Assembly: GCF_014645315.1 (NCBI RefSeq)
Contig: NZ_BMLQ01000005.1
Coordinates: 272,590-336,589 of the forward strand
Source: Citricoccus zhacaiensis
Lineage (GTDB): Bacteria > Actinomycetota > Actinomycetes > Actinomycetales > Micrococcaceae
Direction: 5' to 3'
Length of the DNA stretch: 64,000 bases
In this document: positions 34,358-43,798 of the stretch, piece after piece
Numbering within the stretch: position 1 is the stretch's first letter
How the letters are laid out: every line of letters begins with the position of its first letter
Position numbers and translations under genes: made by a program
Notes under the pieces: generated by a model
Seen by the model: only the letters and a program-made list of their open reading frames with translations
Databases searched by the model: none
What the model was told of the DNA's origin: nothing

Positions 34358-35410
34358 CTACTCCAGCGGCGAATGCGAGCGGTGTCCCGCGTTACCGAGA
34401 CCCTCGGCACCGTCGAAGCCATCCAGCAGCGCTCGGAGGGCCTGCTGTGAACTGATGGTCTCCCGCCAGCCGGTCGTCTCCCGCAGCTTCGTGGTGTCCA
34501 TGATCGGGACGGTTTCGGCCATGTCCACCCAGCCCGGGTCAGTCGGCTGCAGACGGGCGCAGTAGGTGGCTGCCGCCAGCGCCTTGAACACGGAGACGGG
34601 CAGCTCCAAGTATCGGCGGGAGCCGAGCAGCTGGCCCATCGTCTGGGCGTCCAGCACGGGCTCGGCGGCCACGTTGAAGGCGCCGCCAGCTCGTTGCCGG
34701 ACCACCTGCCAGTACGCCTCCGCGATGTCGGAGGCGGCAACGGCCTGGAACCGGATACCGGCCGGGAACGGCAGCACTGGCAGCCGTCCCACAGCCAGCA
34801 ACCACGTCAGCAGGCGCGCCGGGACCAGATCGCCGATGAAGTAGTCCTTGATCTCCGGGGCCGGTACCGCCCCGAAGATCAGTCCCGGCCTCAACCGCGT
34901 GACCAGCACTCCGGGGTTCTCGGCCTCGAAGGCATCCAGCAGATACTCCACTTCGGCCTTCTGTGCGCCGTAGTGGGAGGTGGGGGTGCCGGTGGTGGGG
35001 TGGGACTCGTCCACGGGGACGGTCTTGGAGCCCTTGCCGTAGGCGCCGATCGAGGAGGCGTACACGAGGTGTGGGACGCCGGCATGGGCCACCGCCTGGA
35101 ACACTGTCCGGTTGCCCTCCACATTGACGGCCCGCAGGAAGTCGCGGTCGCGGTTGGGGCGGATCACCCACACCAAATCCACCACCGCGTCCGCGCCGCG
35201 CAGCGCCGTCTCCAGCCGCGGGCCGGCGTCGGGGTCCGTCACGTCGATCTTGAGCCATTCCACGCCCTCGAAGGGCGGTCCGGCACGGTCTGGGCCGCGC
35301 CGGGAAACCCCGACGATGGAGTCCACCTCACCGGCAGCCTTCGCGGCCTGGAGCCTATGCAACAGGGCGGTGCCCACGTTGCCGGTGGCACCGAGGACGA
35401 CGACGCGCAT
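34358..35410 (-). CDS. NAD(P)-dependent epimerase/dehydratase, extended SDR family
   Basis: 350 aa. Rossmann start VVVLGATGNVGTALL (about 3-17), active-site motif HYGAQK (YxxxK) after YASSIGAYG, and substrate-side text RPGLIFG, as in extended short-chain dehydrogenases. The stop of the zinc dehydrogenase upstream overlaps the ATG by one base, so the pair is one operon. It acts on a sugar or other polyol derivative by family; nothing in the sequence fixes the substrate. It converges on the helical-protein gene with 20 bases between stops. Confidence 0.85.
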   Translation of the reverse strand: MRVVVLGATGNVGTALLHRLQAAKAAGEVDSIVGVSRRGPDRAGPPFEGVEWLKIDVTDPDAGPRLETALRGADAVVDLVWVIRPNRDRDFLRAVNVEGNRTVFQAVAHAGVPHLVYASSIGAYGKGSKTVPVDESHPTTGTPTSHYGAQKAEVEYLLDAFEAENPGVLVTRLRPGLIFGAVPAPEIKDYFIGDLVPARLLTWLLAVGRLPVLPFPAGIRFQAVAASDIAEAYWQVVRQRAGGAFNVAAEPVLDAQTMGQLLGSRRYLELPVSVFKALAAATYCARLQPTDPGWVDMAETVPIMDTTKLRETTGWRETISSQQALRALLDGFDGAEGLGNAGHRSHSPLE

Positions 35411-36675
35411 CAGCGTCCTCCGTCCGCTTCGTGGGATCCGGCGTCCGCAGGGAACCTAGTGGTCTCGCCCTCTGTGCCACCTGTTGCGTTGGTGCTGAGC
35501 TCGGGTTTGAGGACCACCTTGATGCAGCCGTCCTCCTTCTTCTGGAACGTCTCGTACATCTCAGGGGCCCGGTCCAGCGGCACCTGGTGAGTGGCCAGGT
35601 CCAGGACGCCGAGCGGGTCCGAGGGATCGTCCACCAGGGGCATGAGGTCGTCGATCCAGTGCTTCACGTTGCACTGGCCCATGGTGAGAGCAATCTGCTT
35701 GTCGAACAGGGTCAGCATGGGCATGGGGTCGGCCATGCCGCCGTAGACGCCGGACAGGGATATGGTGCCGCCGCGCCGCACGGCATCGATGGCGGTCTGG
35801 AGGGCGTTGAGGCGATCCGCGCCGGCGGTCTTCATGGCCAACCGGCCGATGGCGTCCGGCAGCATGCCGACGGCCTGGTGCGCGAAGCCAGCGACCGGGG
35901 AACCATGGGCCTCCATGCCGACGGCGTCCACCACCGCGTCCGGGCCGCGCCCGTCCGTGGCGAGCCGCAGGCGGTCGCCCACATGTTCGTCCTGGTCGAT
36001 GGCCTCGATGCCGTGGCGTTCGGCCATGCCCCGGCGTTCGGTCACCGGGTCTACAGCGATGACGCGGTAGCCCAGGTGCTTGCCGATGCGGGCGGTGAAC
36101 TGGCCAACCGGTCCCAGTCCCAGCACCGCCAGGGTGCCGCCCTCGGGGACATGCGCGTACTGCACGGCCTGCCAGGCGGTGGGCAGGATGTCCGAGAGGT
36201 AGAGCCACTGCTCGTCCTGACCGGTGTGCGGGACCTTGATCGGGCCGTAGTCCGCGTTCGGGACGCGCAAGTACTCCGCCTGGCCGCCGGGCACGGAGCC
36301 GTAGAGCCGGGAGTATCCGAACAGAGTGGTGCCGGAGCCCTGATCGCGGACCTGGTTGGTCTCGCACTGGGACTGCAGCCCGCGCTCGCACATCCAGCAG
36401 TGTCCGCAGGAGATGGTGAAGGGGATGACCACGCGGTCGCCGGGGGAGAGGTTGGTCACTCCCGAACCCACCTCCTGGACGATGCCCATGGGCTCGTGGC
36501 CGATGACATCGTCCTTGTCCATGAACGGGCCGAGGACCTCGTAGAGGTGCAGGTCCGAGCCGCAAATCGCGGTGGAGGTGATCTTGATGATCGCGTCCGT
36601 GGGCGCCTGGATGGCCGGATCCGGGACGTTCTCGATGGTGACGTGTCGCTTACCTTGCCAAGTGAGTGCCTTCAT
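35410..36675 (-). CDS. Zinc-dependent alcohol/formaldehyde dehydrogenase (MDR family)
   Basis: 421 aa. Catalytic zinc ligands in STAICGSDLHLYE and GHEP, structural-zinc Cys cluster CGHCWMCERGLQSQC, and NAD-binding VLGLGPVGQF. The long insert after the cofactor loop (MEAHGSPVAG through DAIGRLAMKT) is typical of the glutathione-independent formaldehyde dehydrogenase subgroup rather than plain alcohol dehydrogenases. The C-terminal ~25 residues are low-complexity. ATG 36675 is chosen because TAGCGT lies 7 bases upstream (leaderless); an in-frame GTG at 36684 is less likely. Likely role: aldehyde detoxification. Confidence 0.88.
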   Translation of the reverse strand: MKALTWQGKRHVTIENVPDPAIQAPTDAIIKITSTAICGSDLHLYEVLGPFMDKDDVIGHEPMGIVQEVGSGVTNLSPGDRVVIPFTISCGHCWMCERGLQSQCETNQVRDQGSGTTLFGYSRLYGSVPGGQAEYLRVPNADYGPIKVPHTGQDEQWLYLSDILPTAWQAVQYAHVPEGGTLAVLGLGPVGQFTARIGKHLGYRVIAVDPVTERRGMAERHGIEAIDQDEHVGDRLRLATDGRGPDAVVDAVGMEAHGSPVAGFAHQAVGMLPDAIGRLAMKTAGADRLNALQTAIDAVRRGGTISLSGVYGGMADPMPMLTLFDKQIALTMGQCNVKHWIDDLMPLVDDPSDPLGVLDLATHQVPLDRAPEMYETFQKKEDGCIKVVLKPELSTNATGGTEGETTRFPADAGSHEADGGR

Positions 36676-36682
36676 GGTCGTC

Positions 36683-36688
36683 ACGCTA
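36683..36688 (-). promoter_or_regulatory. -10 element of the zinc dehydrogenase, leaderless configuration
   Basis: On the minus strand TAGCGT ends 7 bases before the ATG at 36675, with no ribosome site between. Confidence 0.35.
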
Positions 36689-36755
36689 TGGGTGGTGGGA
36701 GCGTGTGTGAACCCCTCGGGCGTGGTCGATGCACGGTGCGGGGCTCCCGGCGGGA

Positions 36756-36761
36756 TAACCT
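36756..36761 (+). promoter_or_regulatory. -10 element of glmS, leaderless configuration
   Basis: TAACCT ends 7 bases before the glmS ATG; no ribosome site is present. The divergent dehydrogenase promoter is 68 bases away. Confidence 0.45.
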
Positions 36762-36768
36762 AGTGCCC

Positions 36769-38640
36769 ATGTGTGGAATCGTCGGCTACATTGGCCAGCC
36801 CTCTTTGTTGGATCAGCACTCGTCCCTGGACGTGCTCATGGAAGGCCTCAAGCGCCTCGAATACCGTGGATATGATTCCGCTGGCATTGCCGTGGTGGCT
36901 GACGGTGCTGTGGAGCACCGCAAGAAGGCTGGCAAGCTGGCCAACCTCACGGCGGAACTCGAATCCAGTCCAGTGCCGGTGGCGTCCGTGGGTATCGGTC
37001 ACACCCGGTGGGCCACCCACGGCGGACCGACCGACCTGAACGCCCATCCTCATCTGGCCGACGGCGACCAGCTGTCCGTCATCCACAACGGCATCATCGA
37101 GAACTTCGCCGAACTCAAGAAGGAACTGCTGGCCAACGGGGTCGTCTTCCGTTCGGAGACCGACACCGAAGTGGCCGCAGCTCTGCTCGGCCACATCTAC
37201 CGCCACGAGGGCGGACAGGACCTGACCAAGTCCATGCAGTTGGTCAGCCAGCGCCTCGAGGGTGCATTTACCCTGTTGGCCGTCCATGCCGATCATCCCG
37301 ACCGCGTTGTCGCCTCCCGTAAAAATTCCCCGCTGGTCGTCGGCTTGGGCGAGGGCGAGAACTTCCTCGGTTCAGACGTCTCTGGCTTCATCGACTTCAC
37401 CCGCCGTGCGGTGGAACTCGAGCAGGATCAGGTGGTCACCATCACCGCCGACTCCGTCGATATCACTGACTTCTTCGGTAACCCGGCCCAGGGCAAGGAA
37501 TTCACCGTCGATTGGGACGCCTCGGCTGCCGAGAAGGGTGGCTTCGCCTCCTTCATGGAGAAGGAGATCCACGATCAGCCGGCCGCGGTGTCAGACACCC
37601 TGCTGGGCCGCAGCGATGTTGACGGAAACCTGATCCTCGACGAACTCCGCATCGACGAGGACGAACTCAAGAACATTCGGAAGATCATCGTCCTGGCCTG
37701 CGGCACGTCCTCGTATGCCGGCATGGTCGCCAAGTACGCCATCGAACGGTGGTGCCGGATTCCCGTGGAGGTGGAACTCTCCCACGAGTTCCGGTACCGC
37801 GATCCGATCATTGACGCGAACACCCTGATCGTCTCCATCTCTCAGTCCGGCGAGACCATGGACACCCTGATGGCGGTGCGTTACGCAAAGGAGCAGGGCG
37901 CCCGCACAGTGTCCATCTGCAACACCAACGGCTCCACGATCCCTCGTGAATCCGATGCCGTGCTCTACACCCACGCTGGCCCCGAGATCGCGGTGGCCTC
38001 CACCAAGGCCTTCCTGGCCCAAATTACGGCTGCCTACCTGCTGGGTCTCTACCTGGCGCAGCTGACCAAGAAGCTCTACCGTGAAGAGATCAAGGACATC
38101 CTCTCCGACCTCGCCGACATCCCAGCCAAGGTCCAGCAGATCCTAGACAACGCTGACAGCATCAAGGAACTCGCCCGTTCCATGGCTGAGGCTTCCTCGG
38201 TGCTGTTCCTGGGCCGCAACGTCGGTTACCCGGTGGCCCTTGAGGGAGCCCTGAAGCTCAAGGAGTTGGCTTACATCCATGCTGAGGGCTTCGCTGCCGG
38301 CGAGCTCAAGCACGGCCCGATTGCACTCATTGATGAGGGCCAGCCGGTCTTCGTGGTGGTGCCCTCGCCGATGGATCGCCACTCCCTCCACGCGAAGGTG
38401 GTCTCCAACATTCAGGAGGTACGCGCCCGAGGCGCGAAGACCATCGTGGTGGCCGAGGCGGGCGACGAGACTGTCAGGGACTACGCGGAGCAAGTCTTCT
38501 ACGTCCCGGAGACTCAACCCATGCTCATGCCTCTGTTGACCACTGTCCCGCTGCAGATTTTCGCCTGCGAGCTGGCCACGGCCAAAGGCTATGACGTGGA
38601 CCAGCCGCGTAACCTGGCGAAGTCTGTGACGGTGGAGTGA
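36769..38640 (+). CDS. glmS: Glutamine--fructose-6-phosphate aminotransferase (isomerizing)
   Basis: 623 aa. The N-terminal nucleophile Cys2 opens MCGIVGYIG; LEYRGYDSAGIA, TRWATHGG and NGIIENF complete the glutaminase domain (1-240). Two SIS isomerase domains follow (CGTSSYAGMVAK, SQSGETMDTL, LGRNVGYPVALEGALKLKEL), ending KSVTVE with the C-terminal tail that gates the ammonia channel. It makes glucosamine-6-phosphate, feeding GlmM (9654-11012). Cys must follow the initiator Met, which fixes the start at 36769; in-frame sequence upstream is antisense to the dehydrogenase gene and was discarded. Codon usage is that of a highly expressed gene. Confidence 0.98.
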   Translation: MCGIVGYIGQPSLLDQHSSLDVLMEGLKRLEYRGYDSAGIAVVADGAVEHRKKAGKLANLTAELESSPVPVASVGIGHTRWATHGGPTDLNAHPHLADGDQLSVIHNGIIENFAELKKELLANGVVFRSETDTEVAAALLGHIYRHEGGQDLTKSMQLVSQRLEGAFTLLAVHADHPDRVVASRKNSPLVVGLGEGENFLGSDVSGFIDFTRRAVELEQDQVVTITADSVDITDFFGNPAQGKEFTVDWDASAAEKGGFASFMEKEIHDQPAAVSDTLLGRSDVDGNLILDELRIDEDELKNIRKIIVLACGTSSYAGMVAKYAIERWCRIPVEVELSHEFRYRDPIIDANTLIVSISQSGETMDTLMAVRYAKEQGARTVSICNTNGSTIPRESDAVLYTHAGPEIAVASTKAFLAQITAAYLLGLYLAQLTKKLYREEIKDILSDLADIPAKVQQILDNADSIKELARSMAEASSVLFLGRNVGYPVALEGALKLKELAYIHAEGFAAGELKHGPIALIDEGQPVFVVVPSPMDRHSLHAKVVSNIQEVRARGAKTIVVAEAGDETVRDYAEQVFYVPETQPMLMPLLTTVPLQIFACELATAKGYDVDQPRNLAKSVTVE

Positions 38641-38885
38641 GACGAAACATAAAAGGTTTCTGACAAGGAGTTTTTACTCGGTGTTTAGGAAGGTGTAACT
38701 TCCACATCGGTGAACCTGACATTGAATCACTTCCAGTAAGCGCCATAGTCCGACTTGATGTTTCAGGTTGTAGCCCGTGACGTAGTATCTATCTGTCACT
38801 CTGTCACCCGCCTGAGGGGGCTGGGTAGAGGACGGCACAGCTGGAACGCCTAGGGCGTGCCAGGACTCGCACACCTTGGAGGACC
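38641..38885. other. Intergenic region before the polysaccharide locus
   Basis: 245 bases, clearly more A/T-rich than the flanks. It must carry the promoter of the polysaccharide operon. Short hairpin GGAAG/CTTCC at about 38688-38703. No conserved riboswitch or convincing coding sequence was recognised. Confidence 0.4.
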
Positions 38886-40676
38886 ATGAACCGGCGGACT
38901 CGAACGCGCGTGGCCAGAACGGCATTCTTTGCTGTCGATGTGGTGAGCTGGATCGCCATGATCATGTTGGCCGCCTGGCTGAGGTATGAATTCGATTTCG
39001 CTCAGATGGGGTGGGGACGCTTACTCCTCTTCGGTGTGGTCGCCGCCGTCCTCCAGGCGGTGCTGGGCTTGCTCAGTGGCATTTACCGCGGTCGGCATGT
39101 CTACGGCACCTTCGATGAGGTCAAGACCCTGACGTACATCGTGGTTCTGGTGGGTCTGATCACCACGGTATTGATGCTCGTGGTGGGCAATGTGTTCGAC
39201 TCTCCTCGAAGCACAGGCATCATCGCCACCCCCATGGCCCTCTTGTGTATGTTGGGCGTGCGTTACTTGTACCGACTCATGATGGAGCGTCGTCGCAAAC
39301 CCGGGGCCAAGGCTGCGCGCACGATCGTCTACGGCGCCGGCTACCTCGGGGAGACGGTCATCCGGCGGATGCAGACCGACGCCGATTCCGAGTACCGACC
39401 TGTCGCCCTCCTGGACGACGACCCACAGCTCTCCAATCTGGAAATTCGTGGCGTCAAGGTCATGGGTGGTTTCGATGATTTGCCGGACGTCGTCGAGAAG
39501 ACTGGGGCCAAGGAACTCGTCTTGGCCATTGGCCGTGCTGATTCGACCCTCGTTCGCGAGATCTCCGATGCCGCTGGTGCTGTCGGCCTCCATGTTCGGG
39601 TGCTGCCCCTCCTCGAACAGATCATGGCCGGTCACACCAAACTGTCAGACCTGAGAGACATCTCCATCGAGGACCTGATCGGCCGGAATCCCGTGGACAC
39701 CGAAGTCGAATCCATCGCCGACTACATCGCCGGCAAGCGAGTCCTGGTGACCGGTGCCGGGGGATCGATCGGGTCAGAGTTGTGCCGACAGATCTCGAAG
39801 TTCGCCCCTACCGAACTCATCATGCTGGACCGTGATGAGACAGGCCTCCAGATGGCGCAACTCGGGACCGTCGGGCACGGGTTGCTTCATACCCGCGATG
39901 TGGTGCTCGCTGACATCCGCGAGGCAGACGCGCTGGAGAAGATCTTCCAGGACCGTAAGCCTGAGGTGGTCTACCACGCCGCTGCATTGAAGCACCTGCC
40001 GATGCTCGAGCAGTACCCCGAGGAAGCATGGAAGACGAACGTCCTGGGCACTCTCAACGTTCTCAACGCGGCCCGGAACGCGAACGTGGAGACTTTCATC
40101 AATATCAGCACGGACAAGGCTGCGAATCCGACGAGCGTGCTGGGGCACTCGAAGCGGGTCGCAGAAAAGCTGACCGCGTGGATGGCTCAGGAGACGGAAC
40201 GTCCCTACCTTTCCGTCCGGTTCGGCAACGTCATCGGCAGCCGCGGTTCGATGCTGCCGACTTTCCGGTCCCTCATTGAAAGGGGTGGACCGGTGACGGT
40301 CACTCACCCGGACGTAACGCGGTACTTCATGACCATCCCCGAGGCCTGCCAGTTGGTGGTCCAGGCCGGTGCCATCGGAGCCCCCGCTGAAGTACTGATC
40401 CTAGATATGGGCGAGCCGGTCAAGATCCTCGACATCGCGGAGCGGATGATCGAGATGTCCGGCAAGGATGTCGAGATCACCTTCACCGGCCTCCGCGAGG
40501 GCGAGAAGATGCACGAGGAGCTCGTGGGTCTAGGCGAGGGCGACGAACGTCCGTTCCACCCCAAAATCTCCCACGCTCACGTCCATACCCTGTCGCCCAA
40601 TGACATGGATCTACACGTCTGGTTGGAGCGCTGTGGCAAGCACGAGTCCCAGCATGAATCACCCGGTGTCGCGTGA
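38886..40676 (+). CDS. Membrane UDP-N-acetylglucosamine 4,6-dehydratase (PglF/CapD type)
   Basis: 596 aa. Four N-terminal membrane helices (about 10-125) are followed by a CoA-binding-like Rossmann domain (TIVYGAGYLGETV) and a catalytic SDR domain (LVTGAGGSIGSELCRQ, about 285-300). The usual Tyr-x-x-x-Lys is replaced by LGHSK within NPTSVLGHSKRVAEK, as expected for this dehydratase group, where Tyr is absent. It converts UDP-GlcNAc to the 4-keto-6-deoxy sugar, first step to UDP-bacillosamine-type sugars. TTGGAGG precedes the ATG. First gene of the polysaccharide locus, 61 bases before the glycosyltransferase-GNAT fusion. Confidence 0.92.
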   Translation: MNRRTRTRVARTAFFAVDVVSWIAMIMLAAWLRYEFDFAQMGWGRLLLFGVVAAVLQAVLGLLSGIYRGRHVYGTFDEVKTLTYIVVLVGLITTVLMLVVGNVFDSPRSTGIIATPMALLCMLGVRYLYRLMMERRRKPGAKAARTIVYGAGYLGETVIRRMQTDADSEYRPVALLDDDPQLSNLEIRGVKVMGGFDDLPDVVEKTGAKELVLAIGRADSTLVREISDAAGAVGLHVRVLPLLEQIMAGHTKLSDLRDISIEDLIGRNPVDTEVESIADYIAGKRVLVTGAGGSIGSELCRQISKFAPTELIMLDRDETGLQMAQLGTVGHGLLHTRDVVLADIREADALEKIFQDRKPEVVYHAAALKHLPMLEQYPEEAWKTNVLGTLNVLNAARNANVETFINISTDKAANPTSVLGHSKRVAEKLTAWMAQETERPYLSVRFGNVIGSRGSMLPTFRSLIERGGPVTVTHPDVTRYFMTIPEACQLVVQAGAIGAPAEVLILDMGEPVKILDIAERMIEMSGKDVEITFTGLREGEKMHEELVGLGEGDERPFHPKISHAHVHTLSPNDMDLHVWLERCGKHESQHESPGVA

Positions 40677-40737
40677 ATCTCCATACGGATACGACTCTCA
40701 TGGACACGGCTACGACTAAAGGACGGTGGTCGGCGGC

Positions 40738-42627
40738 ATGAAGATCGGAATGATCACCCAGTGGTACGACCCGGAACCCGGTCCGGCTTCCCTGCCCGGG
40801 GTCCTCGCCCGAGAACTGGTCAAGCGGGGGCACAGTGTCAACGTGGTGACTGGGTTCCCCAACTATCCCGAAGGCCGGCTGGCCGACGGATACCGACTCC
40901 AGCCTCGCCTGCGGGAGACGCTCGACGGGGTCAATGTCACGCGAACCTTCCTCTTTCCGAGCCACGACGACTCGCTGGCTAGGAGGTTGATCAACTACGG
41001 CTCCTTCGGGGCGAGCGCCGCCGCGCTGGGGCTCGACTCCCTCCGCGGGGCGGATGTGGTCTGGGTCAACTACTCTCCGATCACGGTGGCCCTCCCGATG
41101 CTTGTTCAGAGGTATCTGAGGGGCACCCCGATCATCAGCGAAGTGGCCGACCTGTGGCCGGACACCGTCATGGTGTCCGGGTTCCCGGCCGGCAGCGCCG
41201 TCGGAAAGGTCGCCGCACCTGTGCTCAACGCATGGGTCTCCTCGATGTACCGGGCCTCCGACGCCGTCGTGCACATCGCCCCCAGTGTGGGAGACATCCT
41301 CGCCGAACGAGGCGTTCCAGCTGGAAAGATCACCTATATCCCGAAGCCGGCCAATGAGCAGGTGTTCCATCCCGGGGGTCAATCCATGAGGGTGGAACTG
41401 GGCATCGGGGAGGACCAGATCGTCCTCGTCTACGCGGGTGCCATGGGACAAGCCCAGGGACTCGACACCTTGATGACGGCGTGCCAGTCCCTGGACCCTG
41501 AGCGGTTCGTGTGTCTCATGGCGGGCGGCGGCAATACCGAGGAGCATCTTCGCTCCCTCGCCGAGTCTGCACCCTCTGTGCGCTTCATCGGCCGTGTCCC
41601 ACAGGAACAAATGACTGATCTCATGGCGACGGCGGACATCGCCTACATCAGCCTGGTGAAGGATCCACTCACTCCCCTGACGATGCCGAGCAAGACTCAA
41701 GCGATCCTTGCCTCCGGAACCGCCGCGCTGGTGGCTGCCAGTGGTGACGTGGTCGACGTGGTGTCGTCGTCGGGTGCGGGACTGGCCGTCGACCAGACGG
41801 ACCCGGCCGGAATCGCTGCCGGGATTCGGAAGTTGGCGGCGTTGGGACGAGACGGATTGGCAACGATGGGCGCCATCGCGCGGAAGACCTACCAAGACCA
41901 GTTCAGCCTCGCCGCCACCACGGATCTCGCCGAACACACCCTGGCCGTGGCGGCCGGACGCACCACTCTGGATGGCACCGTCACCCCGTCCCTACGCACC
42001 GTTCCGCTGCGGAGGGTGCATATCGAGTCGGTCGCGAGACTTCATCAACAGGCCTTCCCGGAGTTCTTCCTCACGAAGCTGGGCCCGGGTTTCCTGCGGG
42101 AGTTCTACCAGGGCTTCCTGGAGGACCCGACGGCGGTATCCTCCGTGCTGCTCGACGGTTCCGGCAGAGTGCGGGGCGCGGCGGTGGGAACCACAGAACC
42201 CGCGGGTTTCTTCAAGCGCCTACTGAAACGACGACTCGTGGGTTTCGCCACCAAGAGTGCGGCGATCGCGTTGAAGAACCCGGTGCACGCACCGCGGCTG
42301 CTGCGCGCTGTGGCCTACCGTGGGGAGGCCTCTGACAACCTGCCCGGAGCGGCCCTTTTGAGTTCCATTTGTGTTGATCCGGACCTGCAGGGACAGGGTG
42401 CCGGTCGTCAGCTGTTGGACGCCTGGACCAACCAGGCGCAACGGCAAGGAGCCTCGTCCGCCATGCTGACCACCGACGCGGAGGGGAATGACAGCGTGAA
42501 TGCCTTCTACAGCCGCCTCGGGTGGACCCTGCATGACGAGTATTCGACGCCGGAGAACCGACACATGAACCGATACGTCAAAGCAGTGAACACGTCTGCC
42601 TCCGAAAGGATCTCTGAGGATGCCTGA
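40738..42627 (+). CDS. Glycosyltransferase family 4 fused to a GNAT N-acetyltransferase domain
   Basis: 629 aa. Residues about 1-400 are a GT-B, family 4 glycosyltransferase (MKIGMITQWYDPEPGPA, EVADLWPDT, VLVYAGAMGQAQGLDTL, and LTPLTMPSKTQAILASG near the nucleotide-sugar site). Residues about 415-620 are a GNAT domain: SICVDPDLQGQGAGRQLLDA is the acetyl-CoA motif A, and NAFYSRLGWTLHDEY the C-terminal strand. It lies between the 4,6-dehydratase and the aminotransferase of a bacillosamine-like pathway, so the GNAT part may supply the missing PglD-type N-acetylation while the GT part adds the second sugar (PglA role). ATG 40738 preferred over GTG 40726, whose ribosome site is too close. Overlaps the aminotransferase by 8 bases. 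Confidence 0.85.
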   Translation: MKIGMITQWYDPEPGPASLPGVLARELVKRGHSVNVVTGFPNYPEGRLADGYRLQPRLRETLDGVNVTRTFLFPSHDDSLARRLINYGSFGASAAALGLDSLRGADVVWVNYSPITVALPMLVQRYLRGTPIISEVADLWPDTVMVSGFPAGSAVGKVAAPVLNAWVSSMYRASDAVVHIAPSVGDILAERGVPAGKITYIPKPANEQVFHPGGQSMRVELGIGEDQIVLVYAGAMGQAQGLDTLMTACQSLDPERFVCLMAGGGNTEEHLRSLAESAPSVRFIGRVPQEQMTDLMATADIAYISLVKDPLTPLTMPSKTQAILASGTAALVAASGDVVDVVSSSGAGLAVDQTDPAGIAAGIRKLAALGRDGLATMGAIARKTYQDQFSLAATTDLAEHTLAVAAGRTTLDGTVTPSLRTVPLRRVHIESVARLHQQAFPEFFLTKLGPGFLREFYQGFLEDPTAVSSVLLDGSGRVRGAAVGTTEPAGFFKRLLKRRLVGFATKSAAIALKNPVHAPRLLRAVAYRGEASDNLPGAALLSSICVDPDLQGQGAGRQLLDAWTNQAQRQGASSAMLTTDAEGNDSVNAFYSRLGWTLHDEYSTPENRHMNRYVKAVNTSASERISEDA

Positions 42628-43798
42628 AAACACTGAGACCGGCCCCTTCCTACCGTTCGCCCGGCCGGACATCACCGAGGCTGAGATCGAGGCCGTCACC
42701 GAGACGATTCGTTCAGGCTGGCTGACGACCGGCCCGAACGCAGCGGCCTTCGAGAAGGAAATGTCGGAGTTCCTGGATGGCGAAGACATCACGTGTGTGG
42801 CCGTCAACTCGGCGACAGCTGGGCTCCACCTGGCCGTGGAAGCACTAGGAATCGGTCCGGGCGACGAAGTGCTCGTCCCAACTTGGACCTTCACTTCCAC
42901 GGCAGAGGTGGTCCGGTATGTGGGCGCGGACCCGATATTGGTAGACGTTGACCCAGCGACTCTCAACATCGACTTCCAAGACGCGGGGCGGAAGATCACT
43001 GACCGCACCAAGGCCGTAATGCCGGTGCATCTGGCCGGGATCCCGGTGGATGCCCGAGAGCTGGAGGACTTCGCGACCCGGCATCAGCTGCTGGTGGTCG
43101 AAGACGCGGCCCACGCTTTCCCCGTGAGGTCGAACGGAAAGCTCGTCGGAAACTCAACCTCGGACGCGGTGGTGTTCAGCTTCTATGCGACCAAGACGAT
43201 CACCACCGGTGAGGGCGGCATGGTGATGGTTCGATCCGAGGACCTGGCCCAGCGCATGCGCACCATGCGCCTGCACGGAATCAGTAGAGACGTGTTCAAC
43301 CGCTACCAGTCGACGGTGCCGGCCTGGCGCTACGATGTCGTGGCACCCGGGTTCAAGTACAACCTGCCGGACACTGCTGCGGCCATGGGCCGTGTCCAGC
43401 TCGGTCGAGCTGTGGAGATGCGAGACAGACGAAGAGCGATCGCCTATGGATATCTGGAGGCGTTCCGGGATCTGCCCGTCGAGTTGCCGTTGGTCCCCGA
43501 GGACCCTCAGAACCACGCGTGGCACCTCTTCATGCTTCGCATCGACGCCGGGACTGCGGGACTGCACCGTGACGAGTTTATTAACCGCATGAGCGACGAA
43601 GGTGTCGGAACCTCGGTCCACTTCATCCCTCTCCACCTGCACCCGTACTGGAAAGACGCTTGCGGTGCGGAGGATGCTGACTTCCCCGTGGCCACCCGGG
43701 AGTTCGAGAGGGCGGTGAGCCTCCCGATCTTCTCCTCCATGACCGATGGAGACGTGGACAAGGTCATCGGCGCAGTCGGGCGGGTGCTGACGAGGTGA
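42620..43798 (+). CDS. DegT/DnrJ/EryC1-family sugar aminotransferase (PglE-like)
   Basis: 392 aa. PLP-binding Lys192 in FYATKTITTGEGG; EDAAHAFP and NSATAGLHLAVEALGIG are the cofactor-site motifs of type I nucleotide-sugar aminotransferases. It should transfer an amino group from glutamate to the 4-keto sugar made by the dehydratase at 38886-40676. GAGG lies just before the ATG, which overlaps the upstream gene by 8 bases; the stop overlaps the next start (GTGA). A WecE/ArnB-type activity on a different keto sugar is possible. Confidence 0.9.
   Translation: MPENTETGPFLPFARPDITEAEIEAVTETIRSGWLTTGPNAAAFEKEMSEFLDGEDITCVAVNSATAGLHLAVEALGIGPGDEVLVPTWTFTSTAEVVRYVGADPILVDVDPATLNIDFQDAGRKITDRTKAVMPVHLAGIPVDARELEDFATRHQLLVVEDAAHAFPVRSNGKLVGNSTSDAVVFSFYATKTITTGEGGMVMVRSEDLAQRMRTMRLHGISRDVFNRYQSTVPAWRYDVVAPGFKYNLPDTAAAMGRVQLGRAVEMRDRRRAIAYGYLEAFRDLPVELPLVPEDPQNHAWHLFMLRIDAGTAGLHRDEFINRMSDEGVGTSVHFIPLHLHPYWKDACGAEDADFPVATREFERAVSLPIFSSMTDGDVDKVIGAVGRVLTR

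Noticed and set aside
35431..36768. In-frame extension of glmS by about 445 codons
   Set aside because: It is antisense to the zinc dehydrogenase, and GlmS requires Cys directly after the initiator Met.
36721..36768. glmS ribozyme/riboswitch
   Set aside because: Only 84 bases separate glmS from the divergent gene, the promoter ends 7 bases before the start, and no ribozyme core is visible; the ribozyme is known mainly from Firmicutes.
38674..38925. 83-codon minus-strand frame upstream of the PglF-like gene
   Set aside because: It runs through the promoter region and into the start of the next gene, with no ribosome site or protein-like features.
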